Shown here piece by piece: positions 11,901-26,900 of a DNA stretch of 64,000 nt. The translations under genes were made by a program, and so were the position numbers. The stretch is from Calliopum simillimum. Lineage: Eukaryota; Arthropoda; Insecta; Diptera; Lauxaniidae. Position 1 is the stretch's first letter. Every line of letters begins with the position of its first letter. The stretch is from positions 2,008,001-2,072,000 of the forward strand of contig OX638370.1 in the NCBI GenBank assembly GCA_951812925.1. Reading direction: 5' to 3'. The notes under the pieces were generated by a model. That model had not been told where the DNA came from, made no database searches, and saw nothing but the letters and a program-made list of their open reading frames with translations.

Positions 11901-14900
11901 CACTACTTATGTCGTTCGCATTTCTCCTTCCACTTCGCCAACCAAATCGTACCACTTGAACGCATTCGGTTGCCATAAAAAGAAAAAAAAAAAAAAAGTG
12001 GAAAAAAATCCACATCGATAAACGATTTCGTCAAACAGAAAATGTTGCCATAAACATGAACGAACGTGCCTTTTTCACCATAAACAAAACAATAAGGAAA
12101 AAGGCGCAATACAAGAAAAACAACAACAGCAACAACAACAGCAACAATACGAACCAGCCTCTCTTCACAAGAGGAGCCTTGGTGTTCGTGTTGGCACAAA
12201 AAAGCTGCCGCCAACAGTGCCTCCTTTGAACAGCGCGCAAGCAATGGAAATAACAGCCATAATTTACCACAAATGATGTTGTTAATTTGTTAAGCACCCT
12301 GTATTAAGCGACTACAAGCCAATACAAATTAAATTTTAATTAAAGCAAACGAAGTTGATGCAGAGTGTGCGAAGAAATAGGACAAAAGAAATAATAAAAA
12401 ATGGAAAATATTTGATGTAGGAGTTAAATAAAGAGGGTGCGAAAAGAACGGGGTTACAAGAGAACGACAGTAATTTTCCAACTTTTGGTTCTGATATTAA
12501 CTTCAATGGTACTAATGTCTATATATCGGCATTTACACAGAAAGGCAAACCGTGAGCCTAAAAATTTAATCATTATATCTCTTAAAATGTTTAACGTACA
12601 TGGGTGAGATTTGATACAATTGTAAAAAGCGCCAAGGCAAAAAATGTGAACTGGAAAATATGAGGTATCACGCCCCCACAAAGTATTTTTCACCTTTGGC
12701 AACATTTAGCGACTTTTTCAACAACTTTTGGTTTTATTAGTATTTTTCACCTTTGGCAACATTTTGCGACTTTGTCAACATTTTACGATTTTATTATTGT
12801 AGCATTTTTCGATTTTGGCAACAGTTTTTGACTTTTTGAACAATTTTTGGTTTGATTAGTATTTTTCACCTTTGGCAACATTTTGCGACATTGTCAACAT
12901 TTTACGATTTTATTTGCATTTTCCGATTCTGGCAACATTTTTCGACTTTTTGAATAATTTTTGGCTTGATTAGTATTTTTCACCTTTGGCAACATTTTGC
13001 GACTTTTTCAACAACTTTTGGTTTTATTAGTATTTTTCACCTTTGGCAACATTTTGCGACTTTTTCAACATTTTACGATTTTATTAGCATTTTCCGATTT
13101 TGGCAACATTTTGCGACTTTTTCAGCAACTTTTTGTTTTATTAGTATTTTTCACCTTTGGCAACATTTTGCGACTTTGTCAACATTTTACGATTTTATTA
13201 GTATTTTCCGATTTTGGCAACATTTTTCGACTTTCTGAACAATTTTTGGTTTGATTAGTATTTTTCACCTTTGGCAACATTTTACGATTTTATTAGCATT
13301 TTCCGATTTTGGCAACATTTTTCGACTTTTTGAACAATTTTTGGTTTGATTAGTATTTTTCACCTATGGCAACATTTTGCGACTTTGTCAACATTTTACG
13401 ATTTTATTAGCATTTCCCGATTTTGGCAACATTTTTCGACTTTTTGAACAATTTTTGGTTTGATTAGTATTTTTCACCTTTGGCAAAATTTTGCGACTTT
13501 GTCAACATTTTACGATTTTATTAGCATTTTCCGATTTTGGCAACATTTTGCGAATTTTTCAAAAATTTTTGGTTTGATTAGTATTTTTCACCTTTGGCAA
13601 CATTTTGCGACTTTGTCAACATTTTACGATTTTATTAGTATTTTTCGACTTAGTCAACATTTTGAGTTTTTATTCAAAAATGTTGCGACTTTGTCAACTT
13701 TTTGTATAAACTTTTCATATGACTTCATTCAAAAGGTCAAATTAGTGTTTTGCAATAGTTCATAATTCAAGAGTTTAATGAAATCTTGCACCTAAATAGA
13801 ATTAAATAGCTGCGGAAATTGAAATTTAAATTTACAATTTAATAAAAACATTAAAAAAAGTTAATTTTCTTTTAATAAATAATAAAATTTAATTAGCTTC
13901 ACAGAAAAGCATTGCATTTATTATTTAGTATTACTAATTCTCAAGGCAAAAATAAAAATGTTGTTATGTTTTGATGGCGCCAAACGATGCAATGATTCTT
14001 AGTACAACGTTCAGCAACATAAAGTGCACAACAACAACAAAAAAACACAAGAAAAAATTAAAACAAAAATGCATAAAATTGAAACAGCATTTACAATAAA
14101 CAATTTTATTGAATTTCAGCTCGAATGACAACTCATTTTAATGACAGCAACAGTGCCAGCAACAACAACAACAACGACAATAACAATAACATCTACGGCA
14201 ACATCTACGGCAACACAGCAACTTAAGTTTTTTTAAATCATTAAGTGCGCAACAACATGTTCAAGATCATTGAACAGCTTCCCGCGCAAAACGACACGAA
14301 CTTTTGCCATTATGGCAACACTAATAATAACAACAATACGAAACGCATGCACAGTGTTGCCAATTTTTGATTTTTTTTTTTGTAGTGTTGGTATTGTTGT
14401 GTGCTTTTGTATGTATGTAGGTAGTGAAAATGTACCAAACCATGAATGAAAGCAGCGAGATCAAACATGCGATCAATCGAATGTTTATTTGTGTTGTACG
14501 AAACTCTTTTGTTTTGCTTTTGCTTTTTATTTTGTGAATAAAGAGAAGAAATTAAAGAAAAAAGGAGCAGGAAAAAGTTTTAAAAACCATGCCAATAAAC
14601 CATAAATATTTATTTTTATGATTTGTTTACAAAATCATTGCAAATTGTTTGTTGAAGTGTTTTTTGTTTTTTTTTTGCTCTTCGCTTGATATCTTCTTCT
14701 CACCCTCAATTCCTCGATTATTTTCAGAATATAATGATTTGTCATCTTAAGCCATGACCATGTGAGTTGTTTTATTTTTCATCAAAATGTAAACAAAATG
14801 TTCTGAGCTTCTAGCCTTAATCATCTGGAATAAACATACTTTACTTTAGAGCTGCGCTATATTGCTTTGTGTCGAGCAACATATTTGATATTGCCGTACA

Positions 14901-16607
14901 TTTCCGTCTTTCGGAAAACTATGAGTGCTAGTAATAGTTTGTAGAGATCTTAATTTCGAGATATGCTGACTCACTACATTGCTTGCTGAAAAAAGTCACT
15001 ATTGAAATGTTGGCAATCTTGAATTTGGCGCTTACAAATCTTATGACATTTTCTTTCTTTTCGTAATTACGCATGTTATAGCTAAATAAATGTAAAAGTA
15101 TCAATAAATTGCGCTTACAATCGAAAATCGTCAACAGAAACATCATGCAAACTCATATAGGAAAAATTGAATGAAGCAGAAAAGCAAAACAAAACCACAA
15201 ATCAAACAAAAATTGCACTCATTTTCTAAAATAAAAAAAATAAAAAATAAAAAAAAAATTTAAAACGAAGCGGAAAATTTTCTATTTTAATATTTTGTAA
15301 TGAATAAAAATAAAAAAAGGAAAAACTCGTGAAACACTGAAAAAAATACTATATGAAACTGACGCATATTCACAATTTCTGATTTACTTGGCCTGTTTCA
15401 TAATGCAAATAATTTACACTACATGAAATTGAAGAGTTTTAAAAAGCGCTATTTTAAACGTTTTACTTTCCATAGTGGAATCATGTACTTTTAAGGTTTA
15501 GATAAGAGTATAAGTCAGTTAAAAACTGAGGGAATTTCTTACTTGGTAGTTTTGCAGACTTTTTGAATGTTAAAAATTTCGCTTCAAATCTATATACTTG
15601 AAATTGGAATAAGAAATAGAGCGGTACACAATGGTCTATGAGAGAGCGCTAGTATATATATTTTAAGCACAAAAATTCCAAGAAATAATACCATCTTCGT
15701 GTTTTCGTGTCTTGAATTTGATAATTTCAGAAAATATAAATTTCTTTCTAAAATCCCTTAAAAAGTGAGAAATAAGTATAGCTTCCAAAACGACACGGTC
15801 CTATCTCCTAAAACTTATATTAAGATTTACATACTTAGATGCTAGTCCTTTTTTTAATATAAAAAGGGAATACGGATTAACAAAACAATCACAAATTTTA
15901 TTTCCCAAATTTACGAATTTTGCACTCTGTGGATTACAGCTTAAAAATTTTATGGAGTTGCAACAGCTGTATCATTTATGTGCTTAAGGTTCTCTGCAAT
16001 TATCAATGAGTTTTTCTTCAGCGACTTTCCTATATTCTCCAGTTTCGTAAGACTACCAATAGCATAACACGGTCAAAAAAAAAAAAGCTGACAAGGATTT
16101 TTAGCTAAAATAGTTGGTTCTCCGCCTTCTTTATGATTGTTAATATGTAGTATGCTTAATAACTAAAAATTGTTGTCAAATAGTGCATTTAAAACAACGA
16201 TATTTAAAAAAAGGGTTTTAACCGAAAACCAAAAAGTTGATATGATTGCATATAAGCAGCAAAATTTAGGGATTGTGGACATATCGCGTACAATTTGATA
16301 TGGTGAGTCTTCTGTATGATAATTTTGGAAAGTTTTTTGAAAACAGAGAGTTTATGAAGTCACACTGGAAGTGGCCGTTCAAGAAAAAAAAAAACTGAGA
16401 GGGAAGACAAAGGCGTAGTAAAAATAGCCTTGCGCGATCGGTTCAAAACTAGCCTCAAAATTGCTGCGGAGATAAATGATTACCAAAATATGGAATAAGC
16501 ACCTCAACTGTACAGCACTGCTTGTGAGAAAATAACTTTTTTGCCCGCAGACCTGCGAAAAAACCGATTCTCACACACAAAATGCAGTATTTCTCATTAA
16601 AATGGTG

Positions 16608-16638
<31 letters not shown>

Positions 16639-19600
16639 GTGTATAACGATTGGACTGAAGTCATATTCTTGATAGGAGTGAAAAAAATCTCATCAGTCCG
16701 ATTTGGGGTGTACGGTAAGCAGCAAAAAAAAAAAAAAATTAAAAATATAGTTTTTAGTGTGTACAAAGCACTCCATATGTGGTGGGCTGGGCCAATGGAT
16801 TGAAGAGATTTATCTTCTAGAAGGCTATATTAACTCCGCAGTTTATATTGACATCATTAAAATCGGCGTTATACCCAGCATCGACCGACTAAGCGAGCTC
16901 TTAGCAAAAGTCATGGTTCAAGATGATTCTGCACCTTGTCATCGTTGAAAATCGCTAGATGTCTCACTTACCATTATGTTTTGCTTTATTTTTTCGGTAA
17001 ATTTATAAGAACGAGCTATTTATTTTCGCGTTGGAAAATAAATATAATGACCTTTTGTGAATTAAGTCAAGCAAATGGCCCAAACTCAATCCGATTGAGA
17101 ATGTTTAGGCCATTTTAAAACGAAAAGTGTGCCAGAAAAAACCAAATATTTTTAATAATATTATACTTAATAATGTTAAACTTAATAATTTTAAGCTTAG
17201 GACAGTTAAATAAGGGTAAATATTGGTTTACACAACATTTTTAAAATATCTTTTTTTGACCGTGAGTGTATTTGAAATATACCAAAAATATTTGATATCT
17301 GAGATAATATTGGTGGCATCTAGTTATTTGTTGCAATACTCTGCTCGATAGTTTGACATCATTCAAACTCTACTGTCTTCTCTTTCAAGTGTCAAAATGT
17401 TTGTCCGCCATTCTGCTTTCGAAAAATGTTATCCAAGATTTAGAATCAGCGAATTCAAAAAATTAATTTTTAAGAAAATTGTCCGTTCAGTTTTAGTACT
17501 TATTTTGCTATTTGGAACAAAATAGAAAAGATCATTTATCATCCCAGGTACAATGACAAATCTGAACCGAAAAGAAAACAAAAACCATGAAGTCAGTGTC
17601 AGTCATTCTCTTTGTGCAGTGTCCAATTTTCAGCTCTGTGTGACCACGTATTTTGTCGTTGTTAATATTGAAAAATTTTAATTTAATTTTACCTGGCCTA
17701 ATGACTAAATATTAAAATAATTTTAAATTTATGCACATTTACACACAAATACCTTTCTAATGGTGTATAATTCAAGGTCGTGCTCCATTTCTAACACAGT
17801 AAAAAAGGTAGAACAAATATTTGTCTTGCGTCTTAATATATAGATTTCGTTGACTGTGTATATATTTCGAATTTAATTTAGTAATTATTTTTCTCTGTGT
17901 ATACAGTAGGAGCAGGAGCAGCTGAAACACAAAATCAATGCCGTAATGTAATGAGAAATATGTAGTGAAAAGACACAAAAATAGATTGGCAGCCAACGAA
18001 AAAGGAAAAAAAACGAAAAAAATTGGCTTTTAATGTAATGCTCAATGCTTTTTCCTGTGATTACTTTTGTTAGTTTGGGTTAAAATAAAAAAAAGTGTTT
18101 TTGAATAGAAGCAAATGTTTGACAAACGTACTGCATATGCCAGTGAATATATAAATAGATTGAACATTTCGTTCTTTTTCGCTTGCTTTTTTTTGGGAAG
18201 ATGTCGCCAAAATGTCTGCGATGGCCATTTAAATAGTTGAGTGATTTTTATATTTTGAGTGCAAACAAATGTTGAGCTTATAACAATGGTCCTCTCTACT
18301 AAGGAGTTTAGTAACAATTGCGGAAAAATCGGATGTAATTTGATGTCAAGAAAATAAACACTTTCAACGTGTAGTTGTAAGAATGAAATCAGCTTATGAC
18401 GGGATCAAAGAAAAAAGGTTAAACTCGTGAATATATTCATCTTAAATTACTTACTAGACTTCGTATGTGACAATAAAAAAAAAAAAAAAATAAATAAAAT
18501 ATGCGGAAATTGGGGAATAATGTTGTCTACGTATAGTCACCTTCGTACTACAACTAGGTAACTTCTAAATTTAAGAAAAAACAAAACTATGAAATCCTAT
18601 CAGTGTAAATTAAAATATCCAAAAAATCTTAGAATTGAATTATCTCAAAACTAGAAGATTTAAGTTGTAGTATTGAGGTTGCGATATGTAAAATTGGTTG
18701 TTTGCAAATAGTGTGTAACGTTTTCAAGCAAAATATACTGAACCGATTTTAATAATTTTTCTTAAGCACAAGAAATTTGTGTTACAGAAGATACTGGCAT
18801 ACTTATTTTTTAAATTTTTTTATGTTTCTGAGAATTTAGTATCAACATTGGAAAAATTTTCTCACAAGCATACAAATTTTCGTTTGCATTAACGCTGTTT
18901 ATGCTTCGCTGTCTTGCATTCTGTGTTGTTATTATTGTTTTTTGTTGTTGTTTCTATAAAGTCAATCTTCGAAGATTTTTTCAAACGAGTCCGCACAAAT
19001 CCGTCTAATATCGATATACATCGTACCTAGGGTAAATTTTAATACAAACCTTTTGAAAAAATGCAGCCGCCCCGAAGTGCCCGAAGATATTTTTTAGGAG
19101 TTTGTTGTATTTGTAATAAATAATCCCAAAGAAACAACTTTTATTGAAAAAGATGTTATTTGGCATGAAATGCCATTTTGTTTTACAAAAATAAATTTCA
19201 TATTCTTAATCAGCGACCTCAATAACTCCAATATGCTGCATTCCTGTTGGTTAATATAGTGGTCAAAATTCGACCGCAAACGTATTAAATAATTTTTTGT
19301 ACTTTTTGGACACTTTTAGTACTTTTTTGCTATTTAGTATGAAATGGAAAAGCTCATTCATCATCCCTGGTATAGTTCAATGTAAGCAAAACAAAAAACA
19401 TGAAGTCTGTGCTATGCTTTTTGTCTTTCTCTTTGTGCTTTATTCTTTTTCACCTCTGTGTGACCGTGTATTTTGTTTTTGTAAATATTGAAAGATTTAA
19501 TTTTACCTGGCTTAACTTCAAAATATTAACATAACTTTAACTTTGTGCACATCTACACACAAATGCCTTTCTAATGGTGTATTATTTAAAGAAGTACTCC

Positions 19601-22600
19601 ATTTCCAACATTGTAAAAACAAATGGATAGTTTTTGTCCTACGTATTAATGTATAGATTTGCACTAAGGGGCTGGTCACTGTAGATCCATCATTTTGTTT
19701 TTTGAAAAATGGATTTCAGATTCGTAATCAGCATCATCGAAAATTCCTTATTTTTGATTTTGCGACCACTGTGTTTCATAATTTCAACATTGAAAAAAAA
19801 AAAAATTTTATTGTTAAGTTTATTTTATTTAATCATAATAAGAGTATATAATTCTTCTTTTAACTGGAGTAAAGCGTATTCCCTGATTTAAATTAATATT
19901 ATGTGTGGTCATATCCATTTTAAGTTTATCATCTTGATGTTGCCTCAGTTTTGATAGTTTACTTCTTAACTTTTGCTTAGTGCGTGAACGTCGTTCAGTT
20001 CGTTTTTTAGTTTTTTGAAGCCTCTTTGACTTGGCCTCGATTTTCTTAGCGAGCTTGAGTGCTTTATGCCTTTTTACGTTAAGAGATTTCCAATTGAAAC
20101 GCTTCTTACCGTAGGGTGTAAAATACCAAAAATAAAAAATTTCTCCAATGAAAAATATCAGACTGAATGCGATACCAACTATAAAAATTGCGAATGGACC
20201 TTGAAGATGATCGGTAGTCAAGACAATAGCGGCCTCTGTGTTCAAAAAATTATAATGTTTCAGTATTGTTAATATGCACGTATGTTACACAAACTTACCT
20301 TTGAAGTGTGGACGCATTTTCGCAATTCGATTTAATATCGTGTTATTATACACAAAGTCCTGATCAATTTTTGTAAAAATGCCATAATCACGCATATATC
20401 GTATTTTCCAATTAAAATCCATAAGAAATGGGAAGCCTGGTTTCATTATCATTTGTAAAGGGCTGGAGAAAACATTAGTCGGGAATGCAAAAATACTATC
20501 CGAGATATTGTGTTGTAAAATGTACATGCGACTGCTGAGTATAACACGTTTGCCATATTTGACTGCTTCAAGATTTTCCGATTCAGGCTCAAAGTATTGA
20601 GAGTAATTGTATTTATTAAATATCCACATATCATCATCATTTTCAAACCAGTCACGTTGCTCTTCGAGACCACCTTAAAACGAAAACTCAATAATTATAA
20701 CTCCATAACTCTATAGTGCAAACACCAACCAAATGGTATATTCTGCTCCACAGCTTCTTCTATCTCATCGATTTGATGCAAAAGACCTGGATTTGTAAAA
20801 ACCGATATCAAATTTGATGTATAGATGGCGACCACATTTAAGCCATATAGCGTAAGCGCCAAAAAGAATATACGCGAAGCACTGTAGAGTGGCCGTTCTG
20901 CCACAGCGTGGCCAATAGTGACGCTGATAGCATTAATGCAGGCCAAAGAGATCTCCTTGTGGCGTAATGGTTCCGGTAACATATTTACAAAAACGTACCA
21001 AAAGAACCAACTGATCAGTATGATTAAAATAAAGCACAACCATGTCTCATTTTCAAATATCGAATATAACGCTATATAGGGTGGTCGTGGATCTGCCAGT
21101 TTTACAAACCAAGTAAAACTATCGGCCAAATAGCAATCTGTAGCCCAAAAGCTTTCCAACACCTCATCGTCTGGATAGAAGCCACCTAATATGAAATCAC
21201 AATGGCGTTCATTTAGTTTGGCCAAGAGTCCGGTCCAATTACCATTGTCTTCGAGAACTCCACGATTATCATGCTGACAGCTTTGATTTATCTGCGAGGT
21301 AAAGTTGAATTTTGAAGGAGTAACTTGGCAAATATGTCGATAAAACTTACTTGAACATTAAGTCGATTTTTTATAAAACTAATTATTCTCATCTCTATCC
21401 CTCGTATGCAGTCTGCCTCAACAAATGGTGCCGCTATGGAAGCGCACATGTTAAACGTACAATTTTGTAGATTCACATTGCTGAAGTACATCTTCATCGC
21501 AGCGTTTACAGCTGCCACATTGGGATATGCAGCGCCATCTCTGCATTCACCGATGAGACGCAAGCGCACAGTACGACACTCTTCATTGTTGAAATAGTCC
21601 AAAGTCCAGAAGTTGTATGTTATCATGTCCGTTGAGAATAGCACCGCAACCCGATTTACATAATGAATTTCTTGCATTTCGGTGAAAATGTCCTTCACAA
21701 TGCGCCGTTCATCGTCACGTGAACGAACGTTATTGAAAAGCACCAGAAACTTTGCACCAGGATTCCATGAACGCATGTGACTCACATAATTCCGCATTAG
21801 ATTTTCAAGTCGGGCAACGGCATCGATGACAAAAACATAACAGTCAGCCATCAGTAGCGCACCACCTCCCATCCGATACACAACATATGGATGTGCGTCC
21901 GAAACGACGCGTAATTGAAAAAGTTGGCGCGTTACGGCCCGCTCGCTGACAGCTTCATTTATGAGCTTAAGGAAGCCATCCTGAATTTGTGCCGCTGGTG
22001 TTGACATGTTGATGACACTGGATAACACCATGTTGTAGGAGCGCGTATACTTTTCGGCACTTGGAAAGTAGATGCCGCTAAACATATCGATACATTGTAC
22101 GCCAGCTTGCCAGGCAGTTGGCCCAATTTCATTTGGTCTACGCAAATAGATGACTTCATTAGCCGTTTGCTGATTAGGATTCACAATGGCATTAGTAAGC
22201 GTTGGTCTCAGGCAGGCGTAAATTATGCAAATTAACGGTATCATTGCTTGAAGCCTGGTGGTTTAGTCCTCGTTGAATGCACGCGGCGCTTGCTGTTTCC
22301 GAAATACTTGGGTTCTCACCGGTTCGCTGGCATTTATACTGATGCAACAAAAGCAAGTGCTTGCATGTGTTCTTGTTTGCATTTTCGGCTGGTTAACAGC
22401 GAATTTGGTCTTGAAAAAATTGTCGTGTTTATTTTTTCAATTAAAAGAAGAAGCGTCAACATGTTGCGCGCCAAAGTAAAAATGTGCAATCCGTGATTTG
22501 TGGATTATGGGTCTGGTGGAAACTGTAAATAGAAAACAAATATTTGATGTTTTTTTGAAAATTAGGGACATGCAAGATTGCAGGAGTTGTCAGTTTGCTG

Positions 22601-23874
22601 TGTTATTTGATCATATACAAAGTACTGTGTTCTCTTCCCAAGGGGAAAAAAATTATTTCAAAGGTCTTTCTGAAGTGCTACTTTTTAAGCCATAAGCGCT
22701 TCCGCTCCATAAGTACTATTCTTTCTTTTTAAATTGCATTTCCTAGAACCGCAGGCTTCCAAAAAAAGGCTTTTTGAAGTGCTTACTTATAATGCGGCAG
22801 CAAGCGTTCTTTCAATTAAAAAAAAAAAAAACTTACCGCAATAGGATTCCAACCGGTGTCTGTCCGTGTGATAGATAGAAACATATTATTTTTACTACAA
22901 CTACAAACTTGGAAAAGTAAAAAAAACCTGCCCGCGGTGGGGATTGAACCTACAAATCGATCGTGTGTGTAAAATTTCCATATTAAACAAATTATTTGGG
23001 CGATTCCTTTAAACGTGTAAAAGCCTCGAAAACCTCGTAATACTGTCAAAGTTTGTATTGATTTTGACAACTTTTACGAGTTTACGAGATTTTCGAGGCT
23101 TTTACACGTTTAAGGAAATCGCCCAATTGTTTTTTTTCAATATTTTTTTCTAACTTTTCCTCTTTTTATTAAAAATAAGTACTGCTGAAATATTAAAATA
23201 AACATGTCTCGTCAAACAGGATTTGATATTCGAATGCTTACTGCAGCCTTACAAAAAATCATTGTGTAAGCACTTCTAAATTCCTATAGAAATAAGCGCA
23301 TTAGAAGTGCTTTCCTAAGGAGTGCTTGATATTTTTCCCTTTGGGTAATAACTCTTGCCCATAATAAAATGAAAGCAATTCTTTGTCCTGATTCCTATTC
23401 GTCGGCATTACTTTCTGACTATCATATGAATCGCATTTATCAAAAAGTACTATTTGGCAGGTGTGACAGATTTTTATAGGAAAAAACAGTATTTTTGACA
23501 GGAAAGTTATTTGATGAGGAGACAAACTTGAAATTGCAGAGTTGTTGATATCTGTCAAATTTTGTCAAGTTAAAGATTTCTGCTCTGCTCAAAAATGCCT
23601 TTACTAAGAGGATTCCTAGAGAGAAAAGCATGCCGAAGGGAGAAGTTGGAACTTATAACTTTTGCCTTGAGCATATCTAAAGTGAATATAATCCATATAA
23701 TCATATCACATGTAAAAGTAATCATAACGACGCCATCTTTCATATCTTCTTGGAAAAAAATATTAATGACACTGGCAATAAAACTCCAACCCACATGCAT
23801 ATCCTTAAAAATGAAAAAAAAGTCATAAAATTTCAAGAGAAAAAACCAAAGGACACAAGAACATATGACAAAAC

Positions 23875-23906
<32 letters not shown>

Positions 23907-26900
23907 GTAGCGCCATTAAAACTGCCGCTACTGTTGTTGGCTGCCATTTTTAAGTGCATTTTAATATTTGGCAGCATTGGTAATAAAATATGCCAAAATG
24001 ACGCATAACAATCACAACAACAACAAATTTGAAAAACAATAGCAACTGCAATAACGACAGTTACTTTTCACTTAAGTGTCGTCGTTGTCGTCATCATCAA
24101 AGACGCCAACACCGTCGCCATATTGAAAGATGATTTTTATGAGATAAAACATGGTCCTTTGTTCTATTTGACTTTTAAAAGAAAACTCCAACACATAGCA
24201 GCCTACAATGAGCTATGTATGTGTGTGTGTATGGAGTTATCCTTAAGGCAAAACAATCAAAAAAATTGTTTTATTGTCCTTTTTAATGTGCGTTGCTATG
24301 AATATCACTCACTGTTGGTTTGCGTTAAGTTTTGTCATGTTGGCAACATGTTTATATGTTTAACTTAAGTAGAGTTGTTGCTCCACCAACAACCAAAAGC
24401 TACTGCAGGTTTTGTTTCCGTTTTGTGTGCAAGATGGCGTAACATAAAGTAACACAAATTCATAGCAAGAGTAGGTAAAAATGCAGAGAAATTTAAAAAA
24501 TCAGAAAAAATGCCTATGAAAAATCAATTTAAAATTCGGAAATAATGCAAAAAAAAACTTACAAAAATTACCAAAAAAGTAGTTGCCCATATTTGTTTAA
24601 TAAACAGCTTGTATTTAACTTCAAAAGTATAGTATAATTTACTTAGAGTATTCTCTCTTTTGTCCCATCGTACATCGTAAAATATCAGACAGCAAGGAGC
24701 ATCTTTTAATGCGTTACTTGCTAATGTAGTGAGTTATCGCATTTCTTTTTTCCTTTTGCTTTACTGAAATTTAGATGAGGACATATTATGGATGGGTATT
24801 CGGTTGGGTTATACTCTTCGTCTGTAGGAATTTTTGAATTTTCCCCTAACAAGAACTCAAACGCATAGTCAAAAGGATATTAAATTTTTTTATGCGGCTA
24901 GACATATGCGTTGGCAGCACCGCTGGCTGCTGTCTTGGTTTTTAATGATGATTTCCTTCCTTCAATGGTTCAGTGTATTTTTTTTGTCTCTCCTTTTTCA
25001 AATATGCGAAAGTAAATTATTTTTGAAAGAATCTATTCGCATCTTTCCCTCTTGGGACTGTTGTTGCAGCCAATTTGTAGAGCCGAATTTTCTTAGACAC
25101 CCACGCTCAACATTGTTGCATTTATAATAATAATTTTGAAAAATATGCTTTTCTTTCTGAATTGCAAATACTGAATGTCCTACGCAAAAAAAAAAGACTT
25201 AAACATTGGGCAGCTAAATATTCAATTTGTTATATTTATAGTCAAGGAGTATTATGCGAAGCACTATAAATATTGATAAATTTTAAAATGTTAAGGATTA
25301 CGAAAAAATATTCCGAAATATTCAGGCATGTTGTCAATTCCGATTTCAATCGGAATGGGAATGGAATCAATCACAAACCACCACTAATAAAACCACATCG
25401 GATTTACGTTTTAGCAAATCGGATTGAAACTAATAGCAAATTTTATTTATTGCAATAAAATACGATTCCAATTTGTTTTTCGAAAAGCAGACAGAGCACC
25501 TTAAGATTGATTTCATTTATACCCCGGTCAAAATCGGAATTAAGGACATGCCTGATTAATATACAAGGAGAAAAAAAATTCTTCGTACACTTTATTCTAG
25601 AAAATTTTACTAGAATTTCAAGCCAAAATAGTGAAAACTCCCCAATAAAATAAATTTTACCTCATTGTTTTGTAAATTCAGAATTTTCGAATAATCTTAT
25701 GGTATAGTAATTTTTTTGAAAATATTGAAGTGATAGGTATTAATCTTACTGTAAAGTTCAATTTAAAAAACAAACAAAAAAAAAAAAAAACACCAACTGA
25801 CCACACTAGGATTCGTACCTCTACACCATTCACCTATATGGTGAAGAGGTATAGAATTTGTATATGGGGCATTACATACCGTTTCGGATAACATTTGACT
25901 TTTGCATTTCCGATTTTTTTGGGAGGCCCCTTAAGGGGTGGATAAAAGGTGCTAGTATGCTGGAGAAAAATATTGGGGAGGAAAAATCAATGGGGGTCTG
26001 TGAAAATTTTTTTTCCTCTCCCGGCAATGATTAATTTTTTTGTTATTTGTATCAAATTTTGTATGAGGCTGTGATCATCTCACTTTTTTCGAAATTTGCA
26101 GTTGGGTTCTCTGATTTTTATAAAAATTCACAAAGATGTTCTCAGTGCTTAGCATGGAGACCTCTCATTATTGGTTTTGCGACAAAATTTTTTTTTTTCA
26201 ATTTAATGTGCATGGAACTTCAGAGTGTCCAAGTGGTGTTTTTGCGAAAAATCGATGCAATCGAGCTTCTATTTTCTAAGTAATGGAAGTTATATCCTTG
26301 TACTTTGAAATTTTTTTTTTGGCCACCTAGTGGGTGTAAATGAAAGCACAAAACAAAGTTAAAAAATTGTCACGTGATTTTTTAGAAAAAAAATTTCTGT
26401 GGCTCTCACAGCCATTTAGCGCAAAACAAGTCTTCTACAAAATGTTTGTATTTCATTCACCGCCATTTAGTAAATTTTCAAAATTTTCCAAATTTAAAAA
26501 TGGAAAATAAATTAACGTTTAAAATGCTACAAGAATTCGAAAACAAAAATTAAAAAAATTTATTTTTGACAAAATGGCGGGACTTACAAAAAAAATTGCA
26601 TCGATTTTTCTCAAAAACACCAATTGGACACTCTGAAGTTCCATGCCCATAACTTGGAAAAACATTTTTTTTCGCAAAACCAATAATGAGAGGTCTCCAT
26701 GCTAAGCACTTAGAACATCTCTGTGAATTTTTATAAAAATCAGAGAACCCAACTGCAAATTTCGAAAAAAGTGAAATGATCACAGCCATGGGAGAAAAAA
26801 TTAGTATATTTAAAAAAAATGTTGGAGAAGAAAAGCTAATCGGGGTCGGTGAACATTTTTACCCTCTTCCGGCAACGAAGAATATTTTAGTGCTCGTTCT

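Larger units (their letters stand above)
17272..19828. other. Intronic sequence holding a duplicated segment
   Basis: Two diverged direct copies of a 0.3-kb segment lie at about 17515-17790 and 19325-19620 (listed separately). A patch at about 19680-19760 resembles, in inverted orientation, the repeats at 43250-43450. The remainder is AT-rich with no recognised gene. Confidence 0.55.
22245..25554. other. Intronic sequence upstream of the IR gene
   Basis: Holds the likely IR promoter side (no clear core element seen), a dispersed repeat at about 22665-22830, a 44-bp-arm hairpin at 22997-23125, a T/A homopolymer near 23876-23900 and CAA/GTC triplet patches near 24010-24090. No other gene recognised. 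Confidence 0.55.

Noticed and set aside
12966..13765. Long Phe/Thr-rich open frames
   Set aside because: They are translations of the minisatellite, repeated in two frames with no protein family signal.
26047..26789. Similar 78-79-aa frames on opposite strands
   Set aside because: The resemblance comes from the inverted repeat itself, and there is no recognisable domain.
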